A DNA stretch of 48,334 nucleotides, taken from the IMG/VR virus record IMGVR_UViG_3300030019_000055, positions 1-48,334 of that record; one strand, 5' to 3'. This DNA comes from a virus. The translations under genes and the position numbers were made by a program. Position 1 is the stretch's first letter; every line of letters starts with the position of its first letter. The notes beneath the pieces are model-generated. The model was not told where the DNA came from. It was given only the letters and a program-made list of their open reading frames with translations, and did not search any database. Of this stretch, positions 1-8,735 are shown one piece after another.

Positions 1-90
1 ATCTTCACTAACATCATCCATATATTTTTTTTGTATTTCATCGACAAAACCTGAAATATTATATATATCGGTACTTATATTAGTACTCAT
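1..90 (-). CDS. 5' end of an unrecognised gene, cut by window edge
   Basis: The minus strand opens with ATG at 88-90 and stays open to the window edge, giving 30 residues that begin MSTNISTDIYNISGFVDEIQ. A GGAGG ribosome binding site lies at 97-101, in the short gap to the RCC1-type gene upstream, so the two are probably cotranscribed. Nothing in the fragment identifies a function; a structural role is only guessed from the neighbours. Confidence 0.6.
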   Translation of the reverse strand, partial: MSTNISTDIYNISGFVDEIQKKYMDDVSED

Positions 91-103
91 ATTATTCCTC
101 CTA

Positions 104-1441
104 TTATTTACTTATATATTCTTTTATACTAAATATATTAAGTAATTTATTTATTGGTTTAAAGGTTTCACTTCCTATGGTGATTGATGTATTAAGATCA
201 TTAATACTGTCAAATCCATATAATTCTATATCAGCTTTATTAGGTACAGATCCACCAGTTAGAGTTAATGGTTTATAATTTGATCCATCATAATAAGTTG
301 ACTTAATAGAATAGTATGCTGAATATTGTTTTATTAAATATTTTATAATAATTATTAGTACATTATCCCATAAACATTTAATAATTAAACTAGGTATAGT
401 ATATAAAGTTAATTGCACTGCATTAGTACTACCATTACCACATTGTCCATAATTATTATATCCTATTGCTTTTACTGTGTTATCATTTAATAAGAAAATT
501 GAATTACTTTGTCCACATGATATTTGTTTTACATTACTAAGACTTGGTATAGTATATAAAGTTAATTGTGGGGTAGTAGTATTACCAGTACCACATTGCC
601 CACTATCATTCTGACCTACTGTTTTTATCGTACCATCATTTAATAAAAATACATTATGATAAGCTCCACATGATATTGATTTTACATTAGTTAAACTTGG
701 TATAGTATATAAAGATAATTGTGGTGTAGTGGTATTACCAGTACCACATTGTCCGCCATCATTCTGTCCTATAGTTTTTACTGTTCCATCGTTTAATAAG
801 AAGACAGAATGACCATTACCAGCTACTACTTGTTTTACATTAGTCAATCCTGGCATAATAAATGGTACTGTTTGAGTAGTAGTAGTACCAGTACCACATT
901 GCCCGAAAAAATTTCTTCCTACTGTTTTTACTGTACCATCATTTAATAAAAATACTAAATGACTACTACCACATGATACTGATTTTACATTAGTTAAACT
1001 AGGTATAGTAAATAAAGTTAATTGATTAGTACCAGTAGTTGCACTATTACCGCATTGTCCAAAGCTATTATCTCCTATTGTTTTTACTGTACCATCATTT
1101 AATAAAAATACCGAAAATGCACTTCCACATGCTATTTGTTTTACATTAGTTAAACTAGGTATAGCGTATAAAGTTAATTGTGGTGTAGTAATATTACCAG
1201 TGCCACATTGTCCAAAACCATTAGATCCTATAGTTTTTACTGTACCATCACTCAATAAAAATATAGTATAACTAGTACCACATGCTATTTGTTTTACATT
1301 ATTAAGACTTGGTATAAGATATAAAGCTAATTGATTAGTAGGGGTTATAGATCCAACCCCACATTGTCCATTGCTATTAGATCCTACTGCCTTCACTGTA
1401 CTATCATTTAATAAGAATACTGAATGATTATTTAATCCCAT
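104..1441 (-). CDS. RCC1-type seven-bladed beta-propeller protein, possible tail fibre or adhesin
   Basis: The 445-residue protein carries seven near-identical units of about 50 residues (roughly residues 1-350), each with the pattern VFLLNDGTVKTIG followed by GQCG. This is the RCC1/regulator-of-chromosome-condensation repeat, which folds as one propeller blade per unit. The last 90 residues (ending in KEYISK) lack the repeat and may be an attachment or oligomerisation tail. In phages such propellers are usually found in receptor-binding or baseplate-associated proteins; here that role is inferred from the next gene, a probable tail structural gene 13 bases upstream. There is no signal peptide. 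Blade similarity at DNA level suggests recent repeat expansion or gene conversion. Confidence 0.8.
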   Translation of the reverse strand: MGLNNHSVFLLNDSTVKAVGSNSNGQCGVGSITPTNQLALYLIPSLNNVKQIACGTSYTIFLLSDGTVKTIGSNGFGQCGTGNITTPQLTLYAIPSLTNVKQIACGSAFSVFLLNDGTVKTIGDNSFGQCGNSATTGTNQLTLFTIPSLTNVKSVSCGSSHLVFLLNDGTVKTVGRNFFGQCGTGTTTTQTVPFIMPGLTNVKQVVAGNGHSVFLLNDGTVKTIGQNDGGQCGTGNTTTPQLSLYTIPSLTNVKSISCGAYHNVFLLNDGTIKTVGQNDSGQCGTGNTTTPQLTLYTIPSLSNVKQISCGQSNSIFLLNDNTVKAIGYNNYGQCGNGSTNAVQLTLYTIPSLIIKCLWDNVLIIIIKYLIKQYSAYYSIKSTYYDGSNYKPLTLTGGSVPNKADIELYGFDSINDLNTSITIGSETFKPINKLLNIFSIKEYISK

Positions 1442-1454
1442 ATTAATTCACTCC

Positions 1455-2402
1455 TTAACGCCATTTTAATTTGTAATAAGAATATCTACTTATAGAAGTA
1501 TCACCTTTTGGAATATATTGAATATATGGCATATTTACAAGTTGCCCATTTACCATATGATTAGTTTTATCATATATAGGTATATTTGGACCACCAGCAT
1601 ATGGTGCTGTTAATTCATTAAAATCTACTAATATAGATGGGTCCATATCTTCTACAAAATCAGCACTGAATGATAATGATAATGATATATATCCATCTTT
1701 ATAATTAAAGTTTGAAAATACATCTCTTGGAACATTCTTTATATATACACCATATAATTTAGCATAATATATTATTGTTTCACCATCTTCTCCTACTATA
1801 ATTTTATATCCAGATACTTGATCATGTAAAACTTTATCTATTATATATGAATCATTAGGAGGGGTAACCAATCCTATAGATTTTTTTCTAGCATATTCTT
1901 CCCAAGTCTTACATAATAAATAAATCTCAAGATACTTACTATCTAAAAATTCTACAGAGAATTCATGTGGTGTATCTAATGACATCCATCTATATTTTAT
2001 TAGTTCTCCATATATATTAGCTCCTGTTTCCATTTCTAATGAATCTAATGCAGGTAAATCTAGTCCACTATTAGCAGAGTTGGTTAATAGATTAATAAAA
2101 GGACTTACATTCCCTTTTGCACTTATTTGTAATTGTTTTAAAATTATATTATATCTTTGTTGCATTTCTGTAAAGAATGCAATGTTTGATATTTCAGGAT
2201 TTAGTATAGCTGGATCTCCATTATTAAATAAATGTAAATCTGGTTTTGTAAAAAATATATATTCTCTTGCATATGTTACTATAGATGATGGATCTAAAAA
2301 ATTACCAAATCTTGCAAACTTAGTATAATTATTAATTTCCTGTCTAGGATATAATCCAGCATTCCTAGCTTCATTAGCAAAATCGTTAAAATTAAGGTTC
2401 AT
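1455..2402 (-). CDS. Putative tail structural protein (tube-like?)
   Basis: The 315-residue protein begins MNLNFNDFANEARNAGLYP. It has no signal peptide or membrane segment, and has alternating hydrophobic strands in the second half (around YYAKLYGVYIKNVP and GYISLSLSFSADF). That layout reminds me of myovirus tail tube or tube-initiator proteins of the T4 gp19/gp48/gp54 group, but I see no diagnostic motif. It is followed 13 bases later by the RCC1 propeller gene and preceded by a GGAAGTGAT ribosome binding site. Structural role is likely; the exact part is a guess. Confidence 0.5.
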   Translation of the reverse strand: MNLNFNDFANEARNAGLYPRQEINNYTKFARFGNFLDPSSIVTYAREYIFFTKPDLHLFNNGDPAILNPEISNIAFFTEMQQRYNIILKQLQISAKGNVSPFINLLTNSANSGLDLPALDSLEMETGANIYGELIKYRWMSLDTPHEFSVEFLDSKYLEIYLLCKTWEEYARKKSIGLVTPPNDSYIIDKVLHDQVSGYKIIVGEDGETIIYYAKLYGVYIKNVPRDVFSNFNYKDGYISLSLSFSADFVEDMDPSILVDFNELTAPYAGGPNIPIYDKTNHMVNGQLVNMPYIQYIPKGDTSISRYSYYKLKWR

Positions 2403-2470
2403 TATGTCATCACTTCCTTTATATATTTTACTTATCTTATTCTAATGTTTAATATACTAAATGATATTTT

Positions 2471-2484
2471 AATTATATATTATA
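2471..2484 (+). promoter_or_regulatory. Putative phage promoter core for the 2.6-10 kb plus operon
   Basis: The 14-mer AATTATATATTATA found here is identical to the element upstream of many minus-strand units in this window (for example 27106-27119, 29103-29116 and 35321-35334). It sits about 100 bases before the first plus-strand gene, in the divergent gap after 2402. Confidence 0.5.
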
Positions 2485-2584
2485 CAAGTGTAAGAAATAA
2501 AGAGCTTATAAATTGAATATACTTTATATAGAAAAATTCCCTCCCACATAATAGTATTTAACATTTAATTAGGGGGAATATGAT

Positions 2585-2782
2585 ATGTATGGTATGTACA
2601 CAGGACAAGATTATTTTGGAGTTGTAAAACAATATGAAGAGGCTCAGAAATTAAAAGAAAAGGAGAAGTATGATAAATTAGAAAAAGAGTTTGAGTCTAA
2701 AAAAATATATATAGCTCCAGGAGTATATAAATTTATACCTACCCCAAATTGGGCGAAAAGATCTATAATAAGTTTTAAGTAA
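2585..2782 (+). CDS. Small charged protein, unknown function
   Basis: This 65-residue ORF begins MYGMYTGQDYFGVVKQYEEA and is preceded by an AGGGGGAAT ribosome binding site, which supports the start. The middle (about residues 15-42) is a Lys/Glu-rich stretch that should form a charged helix or short coiled coil. The C-terminus is aromatic and basic (PTPNWAKRS). It is the first gene of the plus-strand block that leads into probable virion proteins. No family is recognised. Confidence 0.6.
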   Translation: MYGMYTGQDYFGVVKQYEEAQKLKEKEKYDKLEKEFESKKIYIAPGVYKFIPTPNWAKRSIISFK

Positions 2783-2910
2783 TAAAAGGTATTAAATTTA
2801 TAGTTCTTTATTTTTTTGTTATTTTACCCAAATACCCAATTACAATCCAGACTATATAGATTTATTTTTTTAACATAAGATTAAAATAAGTATAAGGAGG
2901 ACGATAAGTA

Positions 2911-4308
2911 ATGTATGAACAAATACATGAAACTGTTATAAGAGATATAATAGATGTATTATCAGACATCAAAAAATCTGATGAAGTCGAATGGTTAAAA
3001 AATAGAGATAAAAGTTTTAGTTCTATAGCTAAAGCATCTTCTAATCTTACATTAGTATTCCCAGTATTATGTAGTAAAAATATGAATATTGAAAATGCTA
3101 GTATGATTACAAAATCAATGGAAAGAAAAGCTACAAGTATGTTACAAATGCTATTTAGTGCAATAAATATTACCGATACTAAAAATGGTATTGAATATCT
3201 TAAGAACTTTCATACAAATTTAAAGATAGACGATACTATTACAGTAGATAATTTTATGGATGCTATGGATCATTATGTAATAAAAAATGAATCAGTAATT
3301 TCATATGATAATAGATTGCTTTATGAACAAGTAAAAGAAGATATGAAAAATATAAACTTTGTATTACCTGATAGTATATCAGAACAATCAATATCTGATT
3401 TTAAAGTTTATCCACAATCATATTTTGGCGAACCTACTATTATGAGAGAAGCTAAATTAAAAGTTGGATCTACATCTGATAGATCAGAATTTATGAATAC
3501 TAGTGGTGAAGTAGTTACTAGAACTAAGAGTACTGATGACTTTGTTGATGTTCCAGACCCACCTGCTAAATCTGATAGAGATTATTATTCTCAAGCTAAA
3601 GATAAAGTAACAATAATGAAAACTTCTCAAGAAATGAAACAATCTCAAATACTAGATTCTGATGTTAAAAAAGCTAATGAATTAATTCCAACAATGATGG
3701 TTATAAACTACATTGATAATTCTACAGGAGATCCAATTTATCAGAATATGGTAATTGGTGTTAAAGCTAAAATGTATACATTAGATTCTACTGATATCAT
3801 AAACAGATTATCATTAAAGAATGAAGATCATAATGGATTATTAAAATTCATTAAAGCAACTACTAGAGAAATTAGTTTCTTTAAAGATTTTATATTTGCA
3901 ATTGATAGAGCTAAGATTGATGCACTATCCCAATCTAAAAGAGGTTCATCTTCTAAGTTATGGAAGATATTAGAACGACGTTCTATAAAAAGTAAAATAA
4001 GAAGATCAATGGGGAAATCAAATGATGCTAGTGCCATATCTACTTTAGTTGTTTCACAAGAAGAAGTGGAATACTTAAAGAAGAATGAAAATATAAATAT
4101 AGAAGATCCTAAGATCATTAGACCAATTATGGAATCCTATAATCTAATGGGATTTTGTATAGTAGATGAAACTATGGAGGTTGCTAAATTTATATTTGAT
4201 ACAGGAGACGATATCTATGAAACAATGTCATTCACATTGCTAGAAAGAGAAACTTCTGATGGTGGGTATAAAAAGGTAATAAATCTTATGACTAAGATTG
4301 CTAGATAA
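2911..4308 (+). CDS. Unrecognised 465-residue protein, probably virion-associated
   Basis: The start is supported by AGGAGG about 10 bases upstream of ATG. The protein is mostly helical by composition and has a polar Ser/Asp-rich middle (about residues 185-235). A basic patch follows (KRGSSSKLWKILERRS and RRSMGKS, about 345-375), and then a more globular C-terminal part. No catalytic motif is visible. It is 16 bases upstream of a two-membrane-segment gene and in line with the four helical paralogues, so a structural or internal-head role is inferred. MRE|A and KNE|S tripeptides resemble the candidate maturation sites described for its neighbours, but more weakly. Confidence 0.6.
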   Translation: MYEQIHETVIRDIIDVLSDIKKSDEVEWLKNRDKSFSSIAKASSNLTLVFPVLCSKNMNIENASMITKSMERKATSMLQMLFSAINITDTKNGIEYLKNFHTNLKIDDTITVDNFMDAMDHYVIKNESVISYDNRLLYEQVKEDMKNINFVLPDSISEQSISDFKVYPQSYFGEPTIMREAKLKVGSTSDRSEFMNTSGEVVTRTKSTDDFVDVPDPPAKSDRDYYSQAKDKVTIMKTSQEMKQSQILDSDVKKANELIPTMMVINYIDNSTGDPIYQNMVIGVKAKMYTLDSTDIINRLSLKNEDHNGLLKFIKATTREISFFKDFIFAIDRAKIDALSQSKRGSSSKLWKILERRSIKSKIRRSMGKSNDASAISTLVVSQEEVEYLKKNENINIEDPKIIRPIMESYNLMGFCIVDETMEVAKFIFDTGDDIYETMSFTLLERETSDGGYKKVINLMTKIAR

Positions 4309-4324
4309 ATAGGAGGTGAAAAAT

Positions 4325-5344
4325 ATGCAACAGTATAAAATTCCTGGATTTGATAAAGTAATAGATGAATACTTTGATATTACCCATGATGAAACAAGAA
4401 AAGTATTATTGGCAATAGATGAAGCTGATCAAAATCAAGTACTAACTAACTTAACTTCTAAACTATATGATCATATAGTAGATAAGGTTGATGATATTGA
4501 TTTTGGTAATATTCCAGAAACAAAAGGTGATATAACTAAACTAGACAGTTACGATAAATTATCTAATTGTTTACAAGTAATGCATGATCTTCTTCTTGAA
4601 TATAAACAGGACTTAACCCCTATTAAAAATATAGAAGAAGCATTTGAAAATGTAAAGGATAGGAAGGAACTATTTGAAAAAGGATTCAGATATAATATTG
4701 AATTTATAATGGTTACCTATTCATCTATAACATTGGCAATAGTAAGTAGTATATCATTTATGATTGCATCTTGTATAGACTTTATAAAAACTCCAACCGA
4801 TGAGACTTTCGACGTTATAGTTGATAAGTTATCATTAACAAGAACTAAGCAGAATTTACTATTTGATAACCTTGCTAAATTTAATAAAGCATGTGATAAA
4901 AATCAGATAGATAATGGATTGGAATTCTTGTTAAAGAATAATATAAAGAACTTTACTGGAGTTGATATTGGCCTTGTAGCTGGAGGATTAGCTATTATAG
5001 GAATATTATTAAATATAATTCCTATTATAAGAGAACTAATATTCTTCTTTTATTATAGCAAGGTAAGAGTATCTGATTATTTTGATATTCAAGCTAATTT
5101 GTTACAAATGAATGCTTATAATCTTCAGAGTAACGAAGAGTTAAATAAGGAAGACAGAGATAGAATCTCTAAGAAACAATTTAAAATTGTGGACTTATTT
5201 AGAAAAGCATCTAATGCTATAGCAATTTCTAATAAAGAGTGCGAAGTTAAAGCTACAAAAGATTTATCTGACGATAATAAGAAATATAAGACAAATGAAT
5301 TGTCTGACTCTATACCAGATTCTGCTTCGTCTGCATTATTCTAA
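4325..5344 (+). CDS. Protein with two hydrophobic segments, unknown function
   Basis: The ATG at 4325 (MQQYKIPGFDKVIDEY) is preferred over an upstream in-frame GTG at 4316 because AGGAGGTG sits 7 bases before the ATG and overlaps the GTG. The 339-residue protein is acidic and helical. Two long hydrophobic segments lie at about residues 130-160 (ITLAIVSSISFMIASC) and 215-245 (GLVAGGLAIIGILLNIIPII). The tail is polar. It could insert into membrane during infection or DNA delivery, but that is inference. It shares the operon with the gene ending at 4308. Confidence 0.6.
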   Translation: MQQYKIPGFDKVIDEYFDITHDETRKVLLAIDEADQNQVLTNLTSKLYDHIVDKVDDIDFGNIPETKGDITKLDSYDKLSNCLQVMHDLLLEYKQDLTPIKNIEEAFENVKDRKELFEKGFRYNIEFIMVTYSSITLAIVSSISFMIASCIDFIKTPTDETFDVIVDKLSLTRTKQNLLFDNLAKFNKACDKNQIDNGLEFLLKNNIKNFTGVDIGLVAGGLAIIGILLNIIPIIRELIFFFYYSKVRVSDYFDIQANLLQMNAYNLQSNEELNKEDRDRISKKQFKIVDLFRKASNAIAISNKECEVKATKDLSDDNKKYKTNELSDSIPDSASSALF

Positions 5345-5447
5345 TATATAATTATCAATATTTATGGTAATAATACCATACTACTATAAACATATTAATA
5401 AAAAAGTTTAATTTAAATAAAATTTTTTCAGAAAGGAATGATAAAAA

Positions 5448-6521
5448 ATGAGTGTTTATTCAAACAATAGGACACAGTTAGGAAACTATAGTGGCGAAGA
5501 AGTCGTTGCTAATGAAAGCTATACTCATCAAACAGGTTTACTAGAAATGATGATTGACAATACTAAGAATGACCAAGCTATATTCGAAGCAATCATTGCA
5601 AATGATTTTTCACAAGCTACCCCTGGAGCTGCAGTAGAGGAATCTGCTCAATTAGTTCAAGAAGCTGGAAACATTATTGACAGCATTAAAGAATTTATTA
5701 TGAAATGCTGGGAGAAGATTAAAGGTATTTTTAAATCTTTTCTTGTTAAATTTAGCAATGTTGTTATGAGAGATAGCAAAGAGTTTGTTAAGAAATATCA
5801 AAAAGATGTAGTCGGAAAAGACTATTCAAAAATGAAATTTAAATGGAGAACTTTCCATTCTGACAAACTAGCTGGAGCAGATGCTATTGGTGGTATAACT
5901 ACTGCAGCATCAAGTAAATTAGGTGATATCAAGAAAGTAGATAATCTTGATGCTATTATAACAAAATTAGATAATGGTGACGAGTTAAATGAATATTTAC
6001 AAAAAGCAGCTCCTAGTACAACTAAAGAAGACTTCTATAAAGATTATGAAAAAGTTGTATTTGAAGATGAAGAAGAAGTTACTGGTCTTTCTGATGGTGT
6101 TCTTCGTACAATAACTTCATATTTAACTAATGAAGGTGAAGTAACTAAAGGAATTAATAAATTGCAGACTGAAACAGATACTATGTTTAAAGCTGCTCTT
6201 AAAGCAATAGATGCATTCAGTAAAGAACAAACTACTGCATCCCTTGATAAAGATGATAATAAAGCAGCAACTGCATCAGGTATGAGTAAGAAAGCAAATG
6301 TTGCAAGAAGAGTTGTAGAAGTTATGCAAACAGCTGCTAATATGATTATAAAAGCAGATATGGATCTTACTAAGAAAATGGTTGGGCAGAGTAGACGTGT
6401 TTATGGTCAATGTGCAGCTTTCAATCCTAAGTCAGTTAAAGAAAGTGCAGTATTAGCAGAAGCTTTTGGTGAAGTAGCTGAATACGACTTTATTAGTTCA
6501 TACGAAGACTATTCAAAATAA
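5448..6521 (+). CDS. Helical paralogue 1 of 4, candidate internal virion protein (MSVY start)
   Basis: The 357-residue protein starts MSVYSNNRTQLGNYSGEEVV after an AAGGAATG ribosome binding site. It shares its architecture with the next three genes. First comes an N-terminal region of about 75 residues rich in E-S and E-A pairs (ANE|S, VQE|A). Then an amphipathic segment with KEFIMKCWEKIKGIFKSF and DSKEFVKKYQ, then a variable middle, then a C-terminal helix pair near RRVVEVMQTAANMIIK. Codon use is less extreme than in neighbouring genes (GCT, AAC and GGT more common), as expected for an abundant protein. By analogy with T4 internal proteins, the N-terminal region may be a targeting sequence cut off during head maturation. 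No enzymatic motif is visible. Confidence 0.65.
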   Translation: MSVYSNNRTQLGNYSGEEVVANESYTHQTGLLEMMIDNTKNDQAIFEAIIANDFSQATPGAAVEESAQLVQEAGNIIDSIKEFIMKCWEKIKGIFKSFLVKFSNVVMRDSKEFVKKYQKDVVGKDYSKMKFKWRTFHSDKLAGADAIGGITTAASSKLGDIKKVDNLDAIITKLDNGDELNEYLQKAAPSTTKEDFYKDYEKVVFEDEEEVTGLSDGVLRTITSYLTNEGEVTKGINKLQTETDTMFKAALKAIDAFSKEQTTASLDKDDNKAATASGMSKKANVARRVVEVMQTAANMIIKADMDLTKKMVGQSRRVYGQCAAFNPKSVKESAVLAEAFGEVAEYDFISSYEDYSK

Positions 6522-6542
6522 ATTTGAGGAGGTACAATAGTA

Positions 6543-7562
6543 ATGGGTGTTTATACAAGTACTAAAAAATTAGATACATTTGATGAAAGTGCAGTAAATG
6601 TTATTGAATGTAAGTTAGAACCAGGAATTGAAGCTGCAATTAATATAGTTGCAGAATCAGAAGAGAACTATAATAAAATTATGCAGGCAATAGGTGTTCA
6701 TGAGCTATCAATATACGAATCAACTGGTGTTGAAATGGTATATGAAGCAGTGGATTTAGCAGCATTACTAAACAAAGCTAAGGAATTCTTTATGAATATT
6801 CTTGAAAAAATTAAGGGTTTATTCAAAAGATTTTTCGCAATGATTGATTCTTATATTAAATCAGATGCTGACTTTGTTAAACAATATGCTCCAAAGATTA
6901 TCAACGCAGATACTAAAGGATTAAAAGTCAAAGGCTTTAAATTTAGCAATGTTGATAGTTATGAGCTTCCATCCCAATCAACAATGGGTGCTGTATATGA
7001 TTCAGAAGTAGACACTTCTAATTCTGAAGATATTCAAGATTCATTAAGAGGAAAAGTTCTTGGAAAATCAGAAAAGATTGAATCTGGAGAACTATCTAAG
7101 GAACTATTCAAATACTTTAGATCTGATGAAGATTCTAAGATTGAAATAGAAACCATAGTTCCAAGAGAGCAATTGAAATTAGTTCAAGCTACTAAAGAAC
7201 TTAAGACAAAAGCTGAAAAGAACTATAAGAAATTAACAGATGCTATTAATGATATAATCAAAGATTTAGAGAAACAAGCAAAGGCTTCAACTACTACTGC
7301 TGTTGCTAAAGATACAACTGATGCAGATTCAACTGCAGCTTCAGGTAATGTTAGAAAGCTTAATGCACATATTCAATATGCAAAAGATTCTATTGGAGTT
7401 CTTCAAATAGCTAATGGAGCACATTTATCAGCTATTAGAGATCAAAATAGACAAGCAAAATCTATATGCGTTGCTCTAGTTGGCTTTAAAGCAAAGCATG
7501 AAAGCTATAGCTTTACAGATTCAACAAATGAGTCATTTTTAAGTGGCGTAGTGCTTAAATAA
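6543..7562 (+). CDS. Helical paralogue 2 of 4, candidate internal virion protein (MGVY start)
   Basis: The 339-residue protein begins MGVYTSTKKLDTFDESAVNV after GAGGAGGT. It lines up with the preceding gene: AKEFFMNILEKIKGLFKRFF and DADFVKQYAPKII match the amphipathic block of paralogue 1, and the C-terminal helices (AKDSIGVLQIANGAHLSAIR) match too. Candidate maturation sites are FDE|S, IYE|S and VYE|A in the first 75 residues, just before the helical core, and HE|S and NE|S near the C-terminus. It shares the MG(V/I)Y start with three other proteins in the window. Confidence 0.65.
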   Translation: MGVYTSTKKLDTFDESAVNVIECKLEPGIEAAINIVAESEENYNKIMQAIGVHELSIYESTGVEMVYEAVDLAALLNKAKEFFMNILEKIKGLFKRFFAMIDSYIKSDADFVKQYAPKIINADTKGLKVKGFKFSNVDSYELPSQSTMGAVYDSEVDTSNSEDIQDSLRGKVLGKSEKIESGELSKELFKYFRSDEDSKIEIETIVPREQLKLVQATKELKTKAEKNYKKLTDAINDIIKDLEKQAKASTTTAVAKDTTDADSTAASGNVRKLNAHIQYAKDSIGVLQIANGAHLSAIRDQNRQAKSICVALVGFKAKHESYSFTDSTNESFLSGVVLK

Positions 7563-7573
7563 TTAAAAGCTTT

Positions 7574-7607
7574 AAATAGAGATTACCTTTTAGGGTAATC
7601 TCTATTT
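7574..7607 (+). terminator. Rho-independent terminator after helical paralogue 2
   Basis: A perfect 14-bp stem (AAATAGAGATTACC with GGTAATCTCTATTT) encloses the loop TTTTAG. It follows the stop codon by 11 bases and sits before a new ribosome binding site, so it may cut expression between paralogues 2 and 3. Confidence 0.8.
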
Positions 7608-7640
7608 ATTATTTAAAATTTATGGAGGTGTAAATATAAT

Positions 7641-8720
7641 ATGTTTAATACAAATATATTGGCTCAAAAAGAATTCAACACTTCTAATATATTAGAGTAT
7701 AATAATATTGATGAATCTTTCTTCATGGATACATTACAATTTATAAAAGAATCTATGAATGATTATAGAAATATTAACAAGACTCTATATAAAAGTATAT
7801 TAGAGAGTGCAGGTAATGAAGAAATTATAAATGAATCATTCTCTGACTTCTTTGAATCAGTTAAGAAGATAATAGATAAATTTCTTAAGTTTATAAAATC
7901 TTTATTTGATAAATTTATTATTGCTTTTAATAAGTTTATTTCATCTGATAAGTTTATTGAAAAAAATAAAGATAAGTTTGCATCCTTTTCAGATAAGGAT
8001 AAATTCTCTATAGATGGATATAATTATACATTTTCTCCAGCTATTCCATTAATAAATGCACAAGCTAAATTTGAAGAGAGTTTTGTTAAATTAGATTTTC
8101 AAGATCTTCAAGGTGAAACTGATCAAAAGAAGATTATGGAAAAGGTTAAGGAAAAATATACTGAATTAATTAATGATGTAAATGGAGATTGGTATGATTC
8201 CTTCAGAGGAGAAGTTATATCTCAGAAAGCAATAGCTCAAGAAGACTTTGCTCAAGATTTATGGAATGTATATAGAAATGGATCATCATCTAAAGAAACT
8301 ATAGAAATTATAAGTACTTATGTAGGTTCTGCTCTATTAAGATTTCAAAATTATAAAAAAGATGAGAAGTCTATTAAAGATACTAAAGAGAGTATAGAGA
8401 AAGACTATGAATCAATTAAAAAGCAAGTTCAAGGTATTGTTAAACAAAATGCTACTAGGGATATAAATAAGCTTGTTGGCTTGGCTATAAACTCAGATTA
8501 TGATAAGGTTGGAACTGGAAATATAACTGTTTCGACAGAAGTTATGAATCAAATAGATTTATTTGTAAAGAAGAAAGCTGAACAAATAATCGAAATGTGT
8601 AATATACATTCATTAGCATTTTCATATAAACTTGATGCTATTAAGGATTGTTATAAACAAGATAAGGATGTATTATATAAAGCTTTATCTAAATTAGCAT
8701 CTGTTAATACTACTAAATAA
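7641..8720 (+). CDS. Helical paralogue 3 of 4, candidate internal virion protein
   Basis: The 359-residue protein starts MFNTNILAQKEFNTSNILEY after GGAGGTG. Its N-terminal 75 residues hold an unusually dense run of Phi-x-E|S sites (IDE|S, IKE|S, ILE|S, INE|S). Then comes the shared amphipathic core with VKKIIDKFLKFIKSLFDKF and a C-terminal helical part (QIDLFVKKKAEQIIEMC). It lacks the MG(V/I)Y start seen in paralogue 2. The family resemblance is clear in the layout and in the FIKSLFDKF block; pairwise identity is low. Confidence 0.65.
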   Translation: MFNTNILAQKEFNTSNILEYNNIDESFFMDTLQFIKESMNDYRNINKTLYKSILESAGNEEIINESFSDFFESVKKIIDKFLKFIKSLFDKFIIAFNKFISSDKFIEKNKDKFASFSDKDKFSIDGYNYTFSPAIPLINAQAKFEESFVKLDFQDLQGETDQKKIMEKVKEKYTELINDVNGDWYDSFRGEVISQKAIAQEDFAQDLWNVYRNGSSSKETIEIISTYVGSALLRFQNYKKDEKSIKDTKESIEKDYESIKKQVQGIVKQNATRDINKLVGLAINSDYDKVGTGNITVSTEVMNQIDLFVKKKAEQIIEMCNIHSLAFSYKLDAIKDCYKQDKDVLYKALSKLASVNTTK

Positions 8721-8735
8721 AAGGAGGTTAACGTT

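Noticed and set aside
104-1441. Regular DNA repeats that could look like a CRISPR or satellite array
   Set aside because: The period of about 150 bases is in frame and codes for RCC1 blades; the same applies to the WG repeats at 29857-35797.
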